Numbered from the stretch's first letter, positions 44,268-53,317 are shown. The stretch: DNA of 64,000 bases from Streptomyces sp. NBC_01803 (GCF_035917415.1 NZ_CP109073.1:5006501-5070500); one strand, 5' to 3'. Notes: generated by a model from the sequence alone, not told the origin. Numbers and translations are program-made.

Positions 44268-45437
44268 TCAGACATCCGCCGAACGGCCGTGCCAGTCCAG
44301 GCACACCACCATCGCGTCGTCCTCCGGCAGCGGCCCGCCACGGTGGCCGGCCAACTCCGACAGGATGGCGCGCGGCACCTGGGCCGGAGGCAGCAGCCGG
44401 GTGTTCATGATGGCCCGCGCCAGCGCCTTCTCGCCGTACCGCTCGCCGCCGGGGGAGGAGGCGTCGTACACCCCGTCACTCACGAAGAACAGCCGGTCGC
44501 CGGGCCGGGTGGTGAACTCCTGTGTGGTGTACACCGTTTCCTCGAACATCCCGAGCGGGAGCTGCCCTTCCAGCTCCACGTACTCGGCGACGCCCTGGCG
44601 CAGCAGCCACATCCGCGGCGAGCCCGCGTCGATGATCCGGGTACGGCCGGTCGCGAGGTCGAAGCGGAGCAGCAGGGCCGAGACGTGCGTGATGCCCCGG
44701 TACTGGCCGTAGATGGCCTGGTCGGCCAGGTACGCCTGTTCGGCGAGGTCGAGTCCGGCCCGGCGGGCGTTGCGCAGCGCGCTGACGGCCAGGCCGGTGA
44801 GCAGCGACGCCTCTATGCCCTCGCCCATGCCGTTGATGACGGTGAGGGACAGGTACTCGGCCGAGGTCGACCAGTCGAACGTGTCACCGTGCACGGCGTA
44901 GGCGGGTTCGAGCTGCCCGCCCAACTCGTACTCGGGGCGGGAGCAGGACCGGCCGGGCAGGAGCTGCCACTGCATCTCGGCGGCCAGCGTGAGCCGTTCG
45001 GCCCGGCGCGCCTGGAGGTAGACGTCGGTGTCCCGCTCGGCGACCACTATCTCGTGGCCCAGTATCCGGGCGATCTCGGTGAGTTCGTCCAGGATCGTCG
45101 CGCTGAAGCGCTCGCGCGGCAACCGGACGGTGAGCACGCCGATGCGGTCACCCCGCACGCTGACCGGCAGGTGCGCGGTGAGCTCGGGTGACCCCTCGGC
45201 GGGCTCCACGTACGGCAGTTGGGAGCCGTACACGCGGCCGGCCGGGCCCATGTGGACGGGAACGGAACGGGCGCCGGGGGTGTCGACCGGACGCAGTGAG
45301 GCCACCCCGTAGTCCGCGACCATCAGGATCGCGTCGCTCGCGGAATAGCACCGGAGCAGGACCGCTCGAAGGCTGTCGAGCAGTGCGTGGGGGGCCGCGT
45401 GGCGCAAGGCGCGTTCAGCGGCCGCGAGTCTGTCCAC
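44268..45437 (-). CDS. SpoIIE-type PP2C phosphatase
   Basis: Cytoplasmic signalling phosphatase of 389 residues: a GAF-like sensor (about 20-140) and a SpoIIE/PP2C domain (about 155-385). Metal motif one reads HGDTFDWS and the DG motif reads VINGMGEGIEASLLTG, with Asn where most family members have the metal-binding Asp; FVSDGVYD and EDDAMVVCLDW close the domain. I recall a streptomycete subfamily sharing this NGMGEG form, often beside a MarR gene as here. Targets are usually anti-sigma-factor antagonists; none is nearby. Confidence 0.88.
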   Translation of the reverse strand: MDRLAAAERALRHAAPHALLDSLRAVLLRCYSASDAILMVADYGVASLRPVDTPGARSVPVHMGPAGRVYGSQLPYVEPAEGSPELTAHLPVSVRGDRIGVLTVRLPRERFSATILDELTEIARILGHEIVVAERDTDVYLQARRAERLTLAAEMQWQLLPGRSCSRPEYELGGQLEPAYAVHGDTFDWSTSAEYLSLTVINGMGEGIEASLLTGLAVSALRNARRAGLDLAEQAYLADQAIYGQYRGITHVSALLLRFDLATGRTRIIDAGSPRMWLLRQGVAEYVELEGQLPLGMFEETVYTTQEFTTRPGDRLFFVSDGVYDASSPGGERYGEKALARAIMNTRLLPPAQVPRAILSELAGHRGGPLPEDDAMVVCLDWHGRSADV

Positions 45438-45552
45438 CGTGTCAGTTCGCCTTCTGGGGGAGGGCCGGTCGCGGAAACCGGTGAGGTAAGGAGGGACGCC
45501 GGACCGGACATCCGGGATGACAAGCCAGATCCTGAGTGCCAGAGTGAGATGC

Positions 45553-46047
45553 GTGAATCCACCCCCTCCACACCGGCCCCCGGACGCCGCCCTGGCGGCG
45601 TCCGAGGTGATCGAGCTGCTGGAGGTCCTGTGGGAACGGGGGCGGGACGCCGTCTCGCCGGCACCGGTCTCCTCCTCTCAACTCCGGGTTCTCTACATCC
45701 TGGAACGGGATGAGGGGATCAATCTTCGTGGACTCGGGGAGCTGTTGGGCTCGGCGCCCTCGTCGGTGAGCAGACTGTGCGACCGGCTGCAGGCTCTCGG
45801 GTTCGTGGAGCGGATGCCGAGCCAGGCCAGCCGCCGCGAGCTCGAACTGCGGCTCACCCCCCGCGGCCGACGTTACCTCCAGGACCTCAGAGAGCGCCGG
45901 GAGAAGGCGCTGCTGACCGCGATCGCCGCGATGCCGCCCAGTACGCGCAAGGCACTTGTCGAGGGACTCGCCGGCTTCCGGGACGCCGTGGCACAGACCA
46001 TGCCCGCGCGCGACCGGGCCGCCGACCGCTCCGCCCGCTCGGCATAG
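45553..46047 (+). CDS. MarR-family transcriptional regulator
   Basis: A 164-residue regulator with a winged helix-turn-helix: SSSQLRVLYILERDEGINLRG, then LGSAPSSVSRLCDRLQALGFVER (about 40-85) and the wing RRELELRLTPRGR. GTG 45553 is chosen because relatives begin shortly before the first helix and AGTGAGA lies upstream; an in-frame ATG at 45517 is possible. Divergent from the PP2C phosphatase gene and next before the polysaccharide locus, either of which it could control. Confidence 0.88.
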   Translation: MNPPPPHRPPDAALAASEVIELLEVLWERGRDAVSPAPVSSSQLRVLYILERDEGINLRGLGELLGSAPSSVSRLCDRLQALGFVERMPSQASRRELELRLTPRGRRYLQDLRERREKALLTAIAAMPPSTRKALVEGLAGFRDAVAQTMPARDRAADRSARSA

Positions 46048-46153
46048 AAGGTGCGACGGTGACATGCGGGCTCCTAGCGTGACCGGCCGGGTGCCGGACC
46101 GGCGGGAGCGCCGGAAGGCGGGCCGCCAGGGCACAGCGTGTGGCCGCGATACT

Positions 46154-46193
46154 ACTGTTGTCAAATGGAAACTGTTGTGGGTTGGTCAACAAT
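46154..46193. promoter_or_regulatory. Candidate operator region upstream of the first sulfotransferase
   Basis: In a locally AT-richer stretch the octamer ACTGTTGT occurs at 46154 and 46171 (17 bp apart) and the near-palindrome GTTGGTCAAC at 46181-46190. TTGTCAA at 46158-46164 and GGTCAAC resemble half sites of MarR-like operators. The upstream MarR regulator is an obvious but unproven candidate. Confidence 0.4.
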
Positions 46194-46373
46194 GGCGGGA
46201 AACGCGGAGCCGGTGACGGCCTGTTGTCGCCGCCCGGGGGTAGGGGCTACCGGTCGGCGGCTGCCGCCGCTAACATTTGCCGCACCGCAATTCATGACAA
46301 ACCGCACCAACTGCGACGACACCCTGACCCCGGCCCCGTGGCTCCCGCCGCGCCGGCACCGAGAGAGCGTGTG

Positions 46374-47330
46374 ATGACCATGACCGTGACGCGACCGATC
46401 CTCATCACCGGTCTTCCCCGCAGCGGCACCAGCTGGGTCGGCAAGATGCTCCAGGCCGGCGGCGAGGTGGTGTACGTCAACGAGCCGCTCAACCCGAGCC
46501 GCCCGCCCGGCCGTTCCCCCGGCGTGCTCAACGCCTCGGTGACGCACGCCTTCCAGTACATATGCGAGGACAACGAGGCGCCCTGGCTGCGGGCGTTCGG
46601 CGACACCACGCGGCTGCGTTACCGCACGCTCGCCGAGCTGCGCGCCAACCGCGCGCTCCCCGATCTGGCCCGGCTCGCCAAGAACGCCTCGGCGTTCACG
46701 GTCGGCCGGGTGCGCGGGCGGCGGGCGCTGCTGGACGACCCGTACGCGGTGCTGTCGGCGGCCTGGTTCGCCCGGCGGCTGGGCGCGGTCGCGATCGTGC
46801 TGATCCGCGATCCGGTGACCTGGTCGGGGAGCTGGCGCAAGCTCGGCTGGACGACGTACTTCCACGAGCTGCTGGAGCAGCCGCTGCTGATGCGCGACCT
46901 GCTGGGCGAACACGCCGACGAGCTGCGCGCGCTGGTGGGCAGTCAGGACGAGCTGGCGAAGAACGCGGCGCTGTGGCGCGTCACGTACGACGCGATCGAC
47001 GCGATGCGCAAGGACGTCGAGTCGCTGCACGTCGTGCGCTACGAGGACCTGGCCGGGGACCCGGAGACGGGCTTCGGCGAGCTGTACGGCACGTGCGGGC
47101 TGACCTGGGACGCCTCGGCGCGGCAGGCGGTGCGGGCGGCCACGCAGGCGGAGAACGCGCCGACGCGGGCGATGTCCTGGAGCCTCAGGGGTGGCCTGTC
47201 CCGGACGGCCTACCAGCCGATGGACAGCAAGGCGGCGCTGGTGACGTACCGGGAGCGGCTCACCGAGGAGGAGATCGCCCGCGTGAAGGAGCTGACGGCG
47301 GACGTGCGCGCCCGCTACTACGCGGGCTGA
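46374..47330 (+). CDS. Sulfotransferase (surface polysaccharide locus)
   Basis: PAPS-dependent sulfotransferase family, 318 residues. The 5'-phosphosulfate loop is ILITGLPRSGTSWVGKML (about 8-25), and the 3'-phosphate site is VAIVLIRDPVTWSGSW (about 140-155); the region after it (HVVRYEDLAGDPETGF) is typical. GAGAGAG precedes the ATG at 46374. It probably adds sulfate to a sugar of the polymer made by this cluster; the acceptor is inferred. It overlaps the convergent glycosyltransferase gene by 13 bp. Confidence 0.88.
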   Translation: MTMTVTRPILITGLPRSGTSWVGKMLQAGGEVVYVNEPLNPSRPPGRSPGVLNASVTHAFQYICEDNEAPWLRAFGDTTRLRYRTLAELRANRALPDLARLAKNASAFTVGRVRGRRALLDDPYAVLSAAWFARRLGAVAIVLIRDPVTWSGSWRKLGWTTYFHELLEQPLLMRDLLGEHADELRALVGSQDELAKNAALWRVTYDAIDAMRKDVESLHVVRYEDLAGDPETGFGELYGTCGLTWDASARQAVRAATQAENAPTRAMSWSLRGGLSRTAYQPMDSKAALVTYRERLTEEEIARVKELTADVRARYYAG

Positions 47331-47875
47331 CCGCGCCGCCGCAGCGGGAGGAGCGCGCGGCGCGGCGGCCGGACCATCAGCTCGTCGACGAGCGTGCCGA
47401 ACCGCCGCACGGTGTCCGGCAGTTCGCTGACCCCGGCAGTGGCGACGAACGCCTCGGGCCGGTCCAGCGCGGCCGTCAGCAGCAGCCGGAAGTCCTGCTC
47501 CGTGGCCGCGGTCCGGATCAGCCCGGCCTCGTCCAGCCGCCGGGAGAACCGCACTTGGTGGTCGTCGATGTGCTCGCCCAGTTCCGGGCGGCGCGGCACG
47601 ACGATGGGCACCTTGCCCACGCCGCGCGCGTCCATGATCGAGCCGGGGCCGCCCTGGCAGACGATGACCGCCGACCGGCGCAGAGCCGCCTGGAGTTCGG
47701 CGTGCGGCATCATCGCGGTGGCCTCGATGCCAGGCCCGGCGGCCGGTGGCGGGGTGAAGCCGTGCTGCACGGTCCAGCGCAGCGGGGGGCGTTCGGCCTG
47801 CCACCGTTCGATCCAGGTCATCAACCGGGTGAAGTGGTGGTGGTCGGTGCCGACCGTCACCAGGACGCGGGACAT
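47318..47875 (-). CDS. Alg13/PssE-like glycosyltransferase subunit
   Basis: Catalytic half of a split GT-B enzyme, 185 residues. The start MSRVLVTVGTDHHHF and the donor-binding region VIVCQGGPGSIMDARGVGKVPIVVPRR (described at about 90-116) match the glycosyltransferase-28 C-terminal domain of Alg13 and PssE/EpsE proteins. The partner Alg14/PssD-like gene ends one base before its ATG (TGAGATG). Together they would add the second sugar onto an undecaprenyl-linked intermediate. Confidence 0.88.
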   Translation of the reverse strand: MSRVLVTVGTDHHHFTRLMTWIERWQAERPPLRWTVQHGFTPPPAAGPGIEATAMMPHAELQAALRRSAVIVCQGGPGSIMDARGVGKVPIVVPRRPELGEHIDDHQVRFSRRLDEAGLIRTAATEQDFRLLLTAALDRPEAFVATAGVSELPDTVRRFGTLVDELMVRPPRRALLPLRRRGQPA

Positions 47876-47876
47876 C

Positions 47877-48401
47877 TCACATCACCTTTCCGACGACGAC
47901 CGAGCCGTCGTACAACTCGCGCTGGTCTTCCCACTGGACGAGGAAGAGATCGGTCACCGGCCGGCACAGCCGGCCGGTCACGGTCCTGCTGTCGATGCGG
48001 TCGAAGACCTCCAGGTAGGCCGTGCGCGTGCCGCGCAGCCGGGCCACCCAGAAGAAGGGGACGGCGACCCCGGCGCCCGAGCTGACGACCAGGTCCGGCG
48101 CGTACCGGGGGATGAGGCGGAGGGCGAGCCACAGGTTCCGCAGGAGGTTGGGGATGTTGCGGGTGGTCGGGTGGTAGGCCCAGCGGACGTTCTCGCCGTC
48201 GAGCAGCGAGCGCGCGTCGGTGGTGTCGAACGTGACCCACATCCGGTCGTGCCGGCCCCACCAGGGGGCCAGCTTGTGGAGCTGGGCCAGGTGGCCGCCG
48301 GCGGAGCAGACGATCAGCACCCGCAGGCGCCGTTCGCTCTTCCCGGTCCCGGTCCCGGTGTCGGTGTCGGTGCCGGTGTCGTGCCGGCTCGTGTCGCTCA
48401 T
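47877..48401 (-). CDS. Alg14/PssD-like glycosyltransferase subunit
   Basis: Membrane-associated partner of the Alg13-like protein, 174 residues. VLIVCSAGGHLAQLHKLAPWW (split at about 28-48) and VVSSGAGVAVPFFWVARLRG are hallmarks of Alg14/PssD/EpsD. The N-terminus has an unusual Asp-Thr/Gly-Thr low-complexity run (TGTDTDTGTGTG) coded by a GGTGTC-type hexamer repeat. The ATG overlaps the stop of the upstream sulfotransferase (ATGA); three minus-strand genes form one operon. Confidence 0.88.
   Translation of the reverse strand: MSDTSRHDTGTDTDTGTGTGKSERRLRVLIVCSAGGHLAQLHKLAPWWGRHDRMWVTFDTTDARSLLDGENVRWAYHPTTRNIPNLLRNLWLALRLIPRYAPDLVVSSGAGVAVPFFWVARLRGTRTAYLEVFDRIDSRTVTGRLCRPVTDLFLVQWEDQRELYDGSVVVGKVM
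48342..48385. repeat. In-frame GGTGTC/GGTCCC hexamer repeat within the Alg14-like gene
   Basis: About seven hexamer units code for the Asp-Thr/Gly-Thr run near the N-terminus of the protein; length changes by 6 bp would stay in frame. Confidence 0.75.
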
Positions 48402-49351
48402 CGAGTCGTCTTCCCCCTGAGGCGGTAGCCGTAGCGGAGCATGCCGGGCGTGGTGAGGGCGGTGACGACGGCTCGGTCGCCCGGCGCCATCGCCGACCGC
48501 CAGGCGTCGTCCACGCGCAGCGGGACCGGGCCGCTGGTGAAGCGCATGGGATTGCCGGAGACGCTGTGCTCGGCCGACAGCCGCAGGCCCGCGTCCTGGA
48601 CGAAGTCGAGGTCGGCGGGCCGGATCTCGCGACCGGCGAGGGCCGCGATCCGGGTCAGCGTGGCGGCCGGTTCGGCGACGAACCGCTCGTAGCGCAGCCC
48701 CATGGCGTCCCCGTGCACCAGCCGCAGCACGTCGAAGAGGCCGTTGAACGCTGTCCACCGCGCGGCCAGCTTCGGCACCGGGATCTTCGCCATGTAGGAC
48801 TCGCCCTCGACGACATCGGGTCGCTTGACCTTCTTCGCCCACGAGTGCGCCACGCCCCGGCTGTCGCGGATGACGTGCAGCAGTCGCAGGTCGACGGACG
48901 GGACCTGACGGAGCGTCGCGGCGTAGGAGACGTGCTTGGAGGAGTCGACCACGACCGAACAGCCGCTCACCTCCTGGATCGCCGCGTAGAGCCGGCCGAG
49001 GAGGGCGGTCAACTCGCCGAGTCTGCGCCGGAAGTCGCGGCTGAGGCCGGGCCGCAGGAGCTGTGGAAGGTAGCGGGTCCGGTCCACCTCGTGCTGGAGG
49101 GCGGCGACCCGGGAGGGGTCGGCGGCCTCCCAGCCGCCGAACGCCCGCTTGCCGACGTCCGTCCAGAAGGGGCAGTCCAGGAACCGGCTGCCGCAGCCGC
49201 ACAGTTCATTCCGGGTCGCGCCCCGGGACCAGAGGAAGACCAGTTCGCCGACGTGGAAGAAGCCGGGAAGCTCGCCGAGGGCGCGGGAGAGGACGGTACT
49301 GCCGCTGCGGCCCAGTCCTCCGATGTAGAGCACGCGGACTCGATCCACCAT
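48398..49351 (-). CDS. Sulfotransferase, second of the locus
   Basis: A 317-residue PAPS sulfotransferase of a type distinct from the first. 5'-phosphosulfate loop VLYIGGLGRSGSTVLSRAL (about 7-25); Cys cluster ELCGCGSRFLDCPFW (about 49-63), typical of this branch; VVVDSSKHVSYA; 3'-phosphate motif LHVIRDSRGVAHSW (about 158-171). It is the first gene of the minus-strand operon with the Alg14/Alg13-like pair, tying sulfation directly to glycan assembly. Divergent from the flippase gene. Confidence 0.88.
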   Translation of the reverse strand: MVDRVRVLYIGGLGRSGSTVLSRALGELPGFFHVGELVFLWSRGATRNELCGCGSRFLDCPFWTDVGKRAFGGWEAADPSRVAALQHEVDRTRYLPQLLRPGLSRDFRRRLGELTALLGRLYAAIQEVSGCSVVVDSSKHVSYAATLRQVPSVDLRLLHVIRDSRGVAHSWAKKVKRPDVVEGESYMAKIPVPKLAARWTAFNGLFDVLRLVHGDAMGLRYERFVAEPAATLTRIAALAGREIRPADLDFVQDAGLRLSAEHSVSGNPMRFTSGPVPLRVDDAWRSAMAPGDRAVVTALTTPGMLRYGYRLRGKTTR

Positions 49352-49377
49352 GCGAAGAAGTCTCGGGGCGGCACGAA

Positions 49378-49420
49378 GTATTAACTAGTATTACGACAGT
49401 AAGAACACACAATAAGAACA
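49378..49420. promoter_or_regulatory. AT-rich divergent promoter region with direct repeats
   Basis: In a very GC-rich genome this 45-bp stretch is AT-rich. GTATTA occurs at 49378 and 49388, and TAAGAACA at 49400 and 49413. It lies between the sulfotransferase (minus) and flippase (plus) starts and probably holds regulator sites and at least the minus-strand promoter. GTATTAAC (49378-49385) recurs in the other divergent region of this locus at 53341. Confidence 0.45.
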
Positions 49421-49587
49421 TGTATGGATGGGGTGCGACCGGGAAATGCGAGGGCGCCGGATTCCGTACCGATCCGGGAATACGGCCGATCCTGGCCTTC
49501 GGACCCGTCGCACAAGCTACTACGCTACCCCCGCCCGGCCCGGGCGAGAGCCATGAGGCGACCCGAGACGACGAGCGAGGCGATTCC

Positions 49588-51156
49588 GTGACGGCCCCGA
49601 CCGCTCCGTCCGCCACCGAAACCGCCGCGGAGACCCGCGCCGTGGCGCGCAGCGGCGCGCTGGGGCTGCTCGGCGCCGGGGTGGCGGCCCTCGGTGGGTT
49701 CGCGCTGACCGGCGTCGTCACGCACGGTCTCGGTCCGGCCGGCGCGGGCGTCTTCTTCTCGGCGTTCGCGCTCTTCACGATCCTCGCGGCGGTCGGCACG
49801 GCGGGCGCCGACACCGCGCTGCTCTACACCGCGACGCGCGGCCGGGCACTGGGCCGGGTCGCCGAGCTGCGCCGCGTGATGGCCATCGCGTTCGGCCCGG
49901 CCGTGCTCGCCGCCACCGCGCTGGCCGTCGCCCTCTACGCCGCCGCGCCCACCTTGGCCCGGCTGCTGATGGACGAGGAACACCGGGACCAGGGCGCGGA
50001 CTTCCTGGCCCTGCTCGCGCCGTTCCTGGTCTGCGCGATCACCGGCCTGATCGCCGTGCAGGCGACGCGCGGTTTCGGCGGGCTGCGGATCTATGTGGGC
50101 CTCCAGCAACTCGCCCTGCCGCTGGGCCGGGTGCTCCTGGTGGCGGCCGTGCTGGCGTTCGGGGCCCGCGGGTTGGCGGTGCCGCTGGCCTGGGCGGTCC
50201 CGCTGCTGTTCACCTGCCCGCTGGCGCTGTGGGCGCTGTACGGGCAGCTGCGGCGCACCGAACGCGCCGCGCCGCCCGCCACCCACCCGGCGCGTCCGGT
50301 GGGGGTGATCGCGAGGGAGTTCTGGTCGTACGCGGCCGGGCGGGGCTTCGCGCAGGCGTTCACGCAGTCGATCGTCTGGTTCGACGTGATCATCGTCGGC
50401 GCGCTGCGCTCCGCCCACGAGGCCGGGATCTACGCCGCCGCCAGCCGGTTCGTCACCACCGGCACGCTGGTGATGCAGGCGATGCGGCTGGCGATCCAGC
50501 CGCAGCTGGGCGCGGCGCTGGCGGTCGGCGACAAGCGCCGGGCGCAGGACCTGTACCGGATCTCGACGCAGTGGATCACGGCGTCCTCCTGGCCGCTCTA
50601 CCTGGTGCTCGCGACGTTCGGCCCCCAGGTACTGCGGGTGTTCGGGGAGGACTTCGCGGCCGGCGCCGACGCGCTGAGCGTCCTGTCGGTGGCGATGCTG
50701 CTCAACCTGGCGACGGGGAACGTCAACACGGTGCTGCTGATGGCGGGCAAGAGCCGCTGGACGGCCGTCAACACCGTCGTGGCGCTCGCCGTGAACGTCG
50801 GGCTGAACCTGCTCCTCGTGCCGGACCACGGCATCGTCGGCGCGGCGCTCGCCTGGTCGGCGAGCATCGTGTGCGAGCAGGTCATGGGCATGTACGAGGT
50901 GCGCGTCCTGCTCGCCCTGCGCGGCCACGGCCACGGCTTCGCCCTGTCGGCGGTCCTGGCCACCGTGATCTTCGGCGGCCTCGGTCTGGCCCTGCGCCTG
51001 ATGGCCGGCACGGACCTGTGGGTCCTCCTGACCTACCTGGGCCTGGCCCTCCCGCTCTACGCCGCCGCCCTGTGGCGCTACCGCGCCGTCCTCGAACTCC
51101 CCGCCCTGCTCGGCGTGGTGCGCGCCCGAGCCCGTCCCGGCGTCCGGGCGGAGTGA
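49588..51156 (+). CDS. Polysaccharide flippase (Wzx/MOP superfamily)
   Basis: Integral membrane protein of 522 residues with 12-14 hydrophobic helices, related to oligosaccharide flippases and MurJ-like transporters. ALGLLGAGVAALGGFALTGVV (described at about 20-40), the helix following GPAGAGVFFSAFALFTILA and the C-terminal repeat of the fold are visible. It would move undecaprenyl-linked repeat units across the membrane. GTG 49588 with GAGG upstream is the best start. The 3' end lies in a 28-bp direct repeat whose second copy is 60 bp downstream. Confidence 0.9.
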   Translation: MTAPTAPSATETAAETRAVARSGALGLLGAGVAALGGFALTGVVTHGLGPAGAGVFFSAFALFTILAAVGTAGADTALLYTATRGRALGRVAELRRVMAIAFGPAVLAATALAVALYAAAPTLARLLMDEEHRDQGADFLALLAPFLVCAITGLIAVQATRGFGGLRIYVGLQQLALPLGRVLLVAAVLAFGARGLAVPLAWAVPLLFTCPLALWALYGQLRRTERAAPPATHPARPVGVIAREFWSYAAGRGFAQAFTQSIVWFDVIIVGALRSAHEAGIYAAASRFVTTGTLVMQAMRLAIQPQLGAALAVGDKRRAQDLYRISTQWITASSWPLYLVLATFGPQVLRVFGEDFAAGADALSVLSVAMLLNLATGNVNTVLLMAGKSRWTAVNTVVALAVNVGLNLLLVPDHGIVGAALAWSASIVCEQVMGMYEVRVLLALRGHGHGFALSAVLATVIFGGLGLALRLMAGTDLWVLLTYLGLALPLYAAALWRYRAVLELPALLGVVRARARPGVRAE

Positions 51157-51202
51157 CCCCCTTATCCCGAAGCAGTGGTGCGCGCCCGAGCCCGTCCCGG
51201 CG
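51115..51202. repeat. Exact 28-bp direct repeat at the flippase gene end
   Basis: The sequences at 51115-51142 and 51175-51202 are identical over 28 bases (both beginning GTGGTGCGCGCCCGAGCC), giving a 60-bp period. The first copy codes for part of the flippase C-terminus; the second is intergenic. Confidence 0.95.
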
Positions 51203-51207
51203 GCTGA

Positions 51208-51660
<453 letters not shown>

Positions 51661-51706
51661 CGACCCCGCGACCGCGTCCGCCGCCGCACGCGACCGCCGC
51701 CGGGGG

Positions 51707-53212
51707 TCAGGCGCGGGTGTGGCGGGCCTTCCGGGTGGGGGCCGGCACGACCAGGGCGCAGCCCGCGATCGGGGTGTCGAGGCGTTCCAGGGCCGTGGCC
51801 AGGGAGGCGAGGTCGGCGGTGGCCGTCTCGCGGGACCGGGCGACGAGCACCGCCGCGCCGGCCGTGCCGGCCAGGGTGATGACCTCCGAGGGGGTCAGGT
51901 CGCCCGAGGAGTCGAGGACCACCCAGGCGCCCCCGTCGGTCAGTTCGGTCACCAGCGTGCGGAACTCCTCGCCCGCGATGACGTCTCGCAGCCCGCCGTC
52001 GGTGGCTTCGCCGTGGGCCACGCGCAGGCCGGTGACGGTGGTGGTGTGGAGGGTGACCTTGCCCGTTCCGCCAGCCGCCGCCAGGGGCGCCAGGGCGGGG
52101 GCCGCCGCGCCGCGCCAGCCGGGGGTCAGCAGCACCACGTCGCCGAGCGCCTCGGCCAGCGCGGTCGCCAGGTTGGCGCCGGGGAGCGCGCGGTGGGCGG
52201 GGCCGGTGAGGTCGGCGACCAGCAGCACCCGGGTGCCACGGCGGCGCAGGGCCGGGACGAGCAGTGCGCGCAGCATCCGGTAGGACTCGGCGGCCGGTCC
52301 GGCCGGGTCCTCGACCAGCGCCAACGACGCCGTCCCGACCGGGATTTCGGCCAGCAGCGGGGCTCCGGCGGCCTCGCCGGCCCCGCGCCCGCTCCCCACC
52401 CGGCGGTCGAGCCGGTCCCGCGCGAACGCCGCCGCCACCGCCAGCACGAGCGCCGCGAGCACGCCGCCCGCCAGGAACAGCGTGTCGTCGGCCGGGGAGC
52501 CGGCCGCCGCCCGGTCCGCCTCGTCCAGCACGCTGCCCGGCTCGAACGACACTGCCCGCAGGTCGCCGCGCCGGTCGGACAGCGCCTGCACGTCCCGCAG
52601 CGCAAACTGCCGGTCGGCGTCGGCCTCCCGAGCCTGGGCCGACCCCTCCACCGCCGACGCCAACGCCTCCTCGGCGGTCAGCAGGGCGGCCCGCGCCTCG
52701 TCCAGCGCCTCCTCGACGTCGCGCAGCATCTCTTCCTGCCGCGCCCGCGCGTCGGCCTCCCGGTGCGCGAGGTAGGCGGTGGCGAAGGCGTTGACGCCCT
52801 CGATCGCGGCCTGCTGGGAGCCGGCGTCGTAGGTGAGCCGGAGCGTCGCGGTGTCGCTCGACGGCGTCACCGCCAGGTGCGCGCGCATCGCCTCGGGCGA
52901 GCGCCCGCCCGGCAGAGACGCGGCGGCGAGCCCGGCCACGTCGGAGGAGCGCGCGATCTGCGCCTCACTGTCCGTGTTCACGAGCTGGTCGGGCGTTCGG
53001 CCCGAGCTGAACGGGTCCGTCCCGACCGGGCTGACGCGGACGAGGCTCGTCGCCTCGTACGACGACGGCGCCAGCGCCGCGTAGCCCCCGACGGCTCCGA
53101 CGCCGAGCACGGCCACGGCGAGCACCGTGCGCCACCGGTGCCGGGGCACCTCGAAATACCGCCGCACATCGACGGATCGGACGTCAGGCGTCGTGCCACT
53201 CATGCCACTCAT
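51707..53212 (-). CDS. Wzz/BY-kinase-like polysaccharide co-polymerase
   Basis: Chain-length regulator of 501 residues: an N-terminal Wzz domain with a membrane helix (about 30-50) and SYEATSLVRVSP, an extracytoplasmic helical coiled coil (about 130-220), a second helix (FLAGGVLAALVLAVAAAFA, about 245-263) and a cytoplasmic tyrosine-kinase-like domain. The kinase P-loop is degenerate: the expected GxxxxGKT position reads DLTGPAHRALPGANLA (about 330-345), and the Tyr-rich tail is absent. It may therefore set chain length without autophosphorylation. Start ATG 53212 or 53203, with AAAGG upstream. Confidence 0.85.
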   Translation of the reverse strand: MSGMSGTTPDVRSVDVRRYFEVPRHRWRTVLAVAVLGVGAVGGYAALAPSSYEATSLVRVSPVGTDPFSSGRTPDQLVNTDSEAQIARSSDVAGLAAASLPGGRSPEAMRAHLAVTPSSDTATLRLTYDAGSQQAAIEGVNAFATAYLAHREADARARQEEMLRDVEEALDEARAALLTAEEALASAVEGSAQAREADADRQFALRDVQALSDRRGDLRAVSFEPGSVLDEADRAAAGSPADDTLFLAGGVLAALVLAVAAAFARDRLDRRVGSGRGAGEAAGAPLLAEIPVGTASLALVEDPAGPAAESYRMLRALLVPALRRRGTRVLLVADLTGPAHRALPGANLATALAEALGDVVLLTPGWRGAAAPALAPLAAAGGTGKVTLHTTTVTGLRVAHGEATDGGLRDVIAGEEFRTLVTELTDGGAWVVLDSSGDLTPSEVITLAGTAGAAVLVARSRETATADLASLATALERLDTPIAGCALVVPAPTRKARHTRA

Positions 53213-53317
53213 GAGAACCTTTGCTCGCGCTTTGCTTGCATATCGACATATGAGCACTTCCGGCCGCCCGGGTGAGGCCGCACCGTGCCGCTGGGGCGTT
53301 CCGGAGGAGATCTCGTG

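Noticed and set aside
46140..46373. Upstream extension of the first sulfotransferase
   Set aside because: The extension would be translated from an AT-rich regulatory region; the ribosome site GAGAGAG and the P-loop position support ATG 46374.
49063..49587. Upstream extension of the flippase frame
   Set aside because: It would run antisense through the second sulfotransferase and its promoter; hydrophobic helices begin only after GTG 49588.
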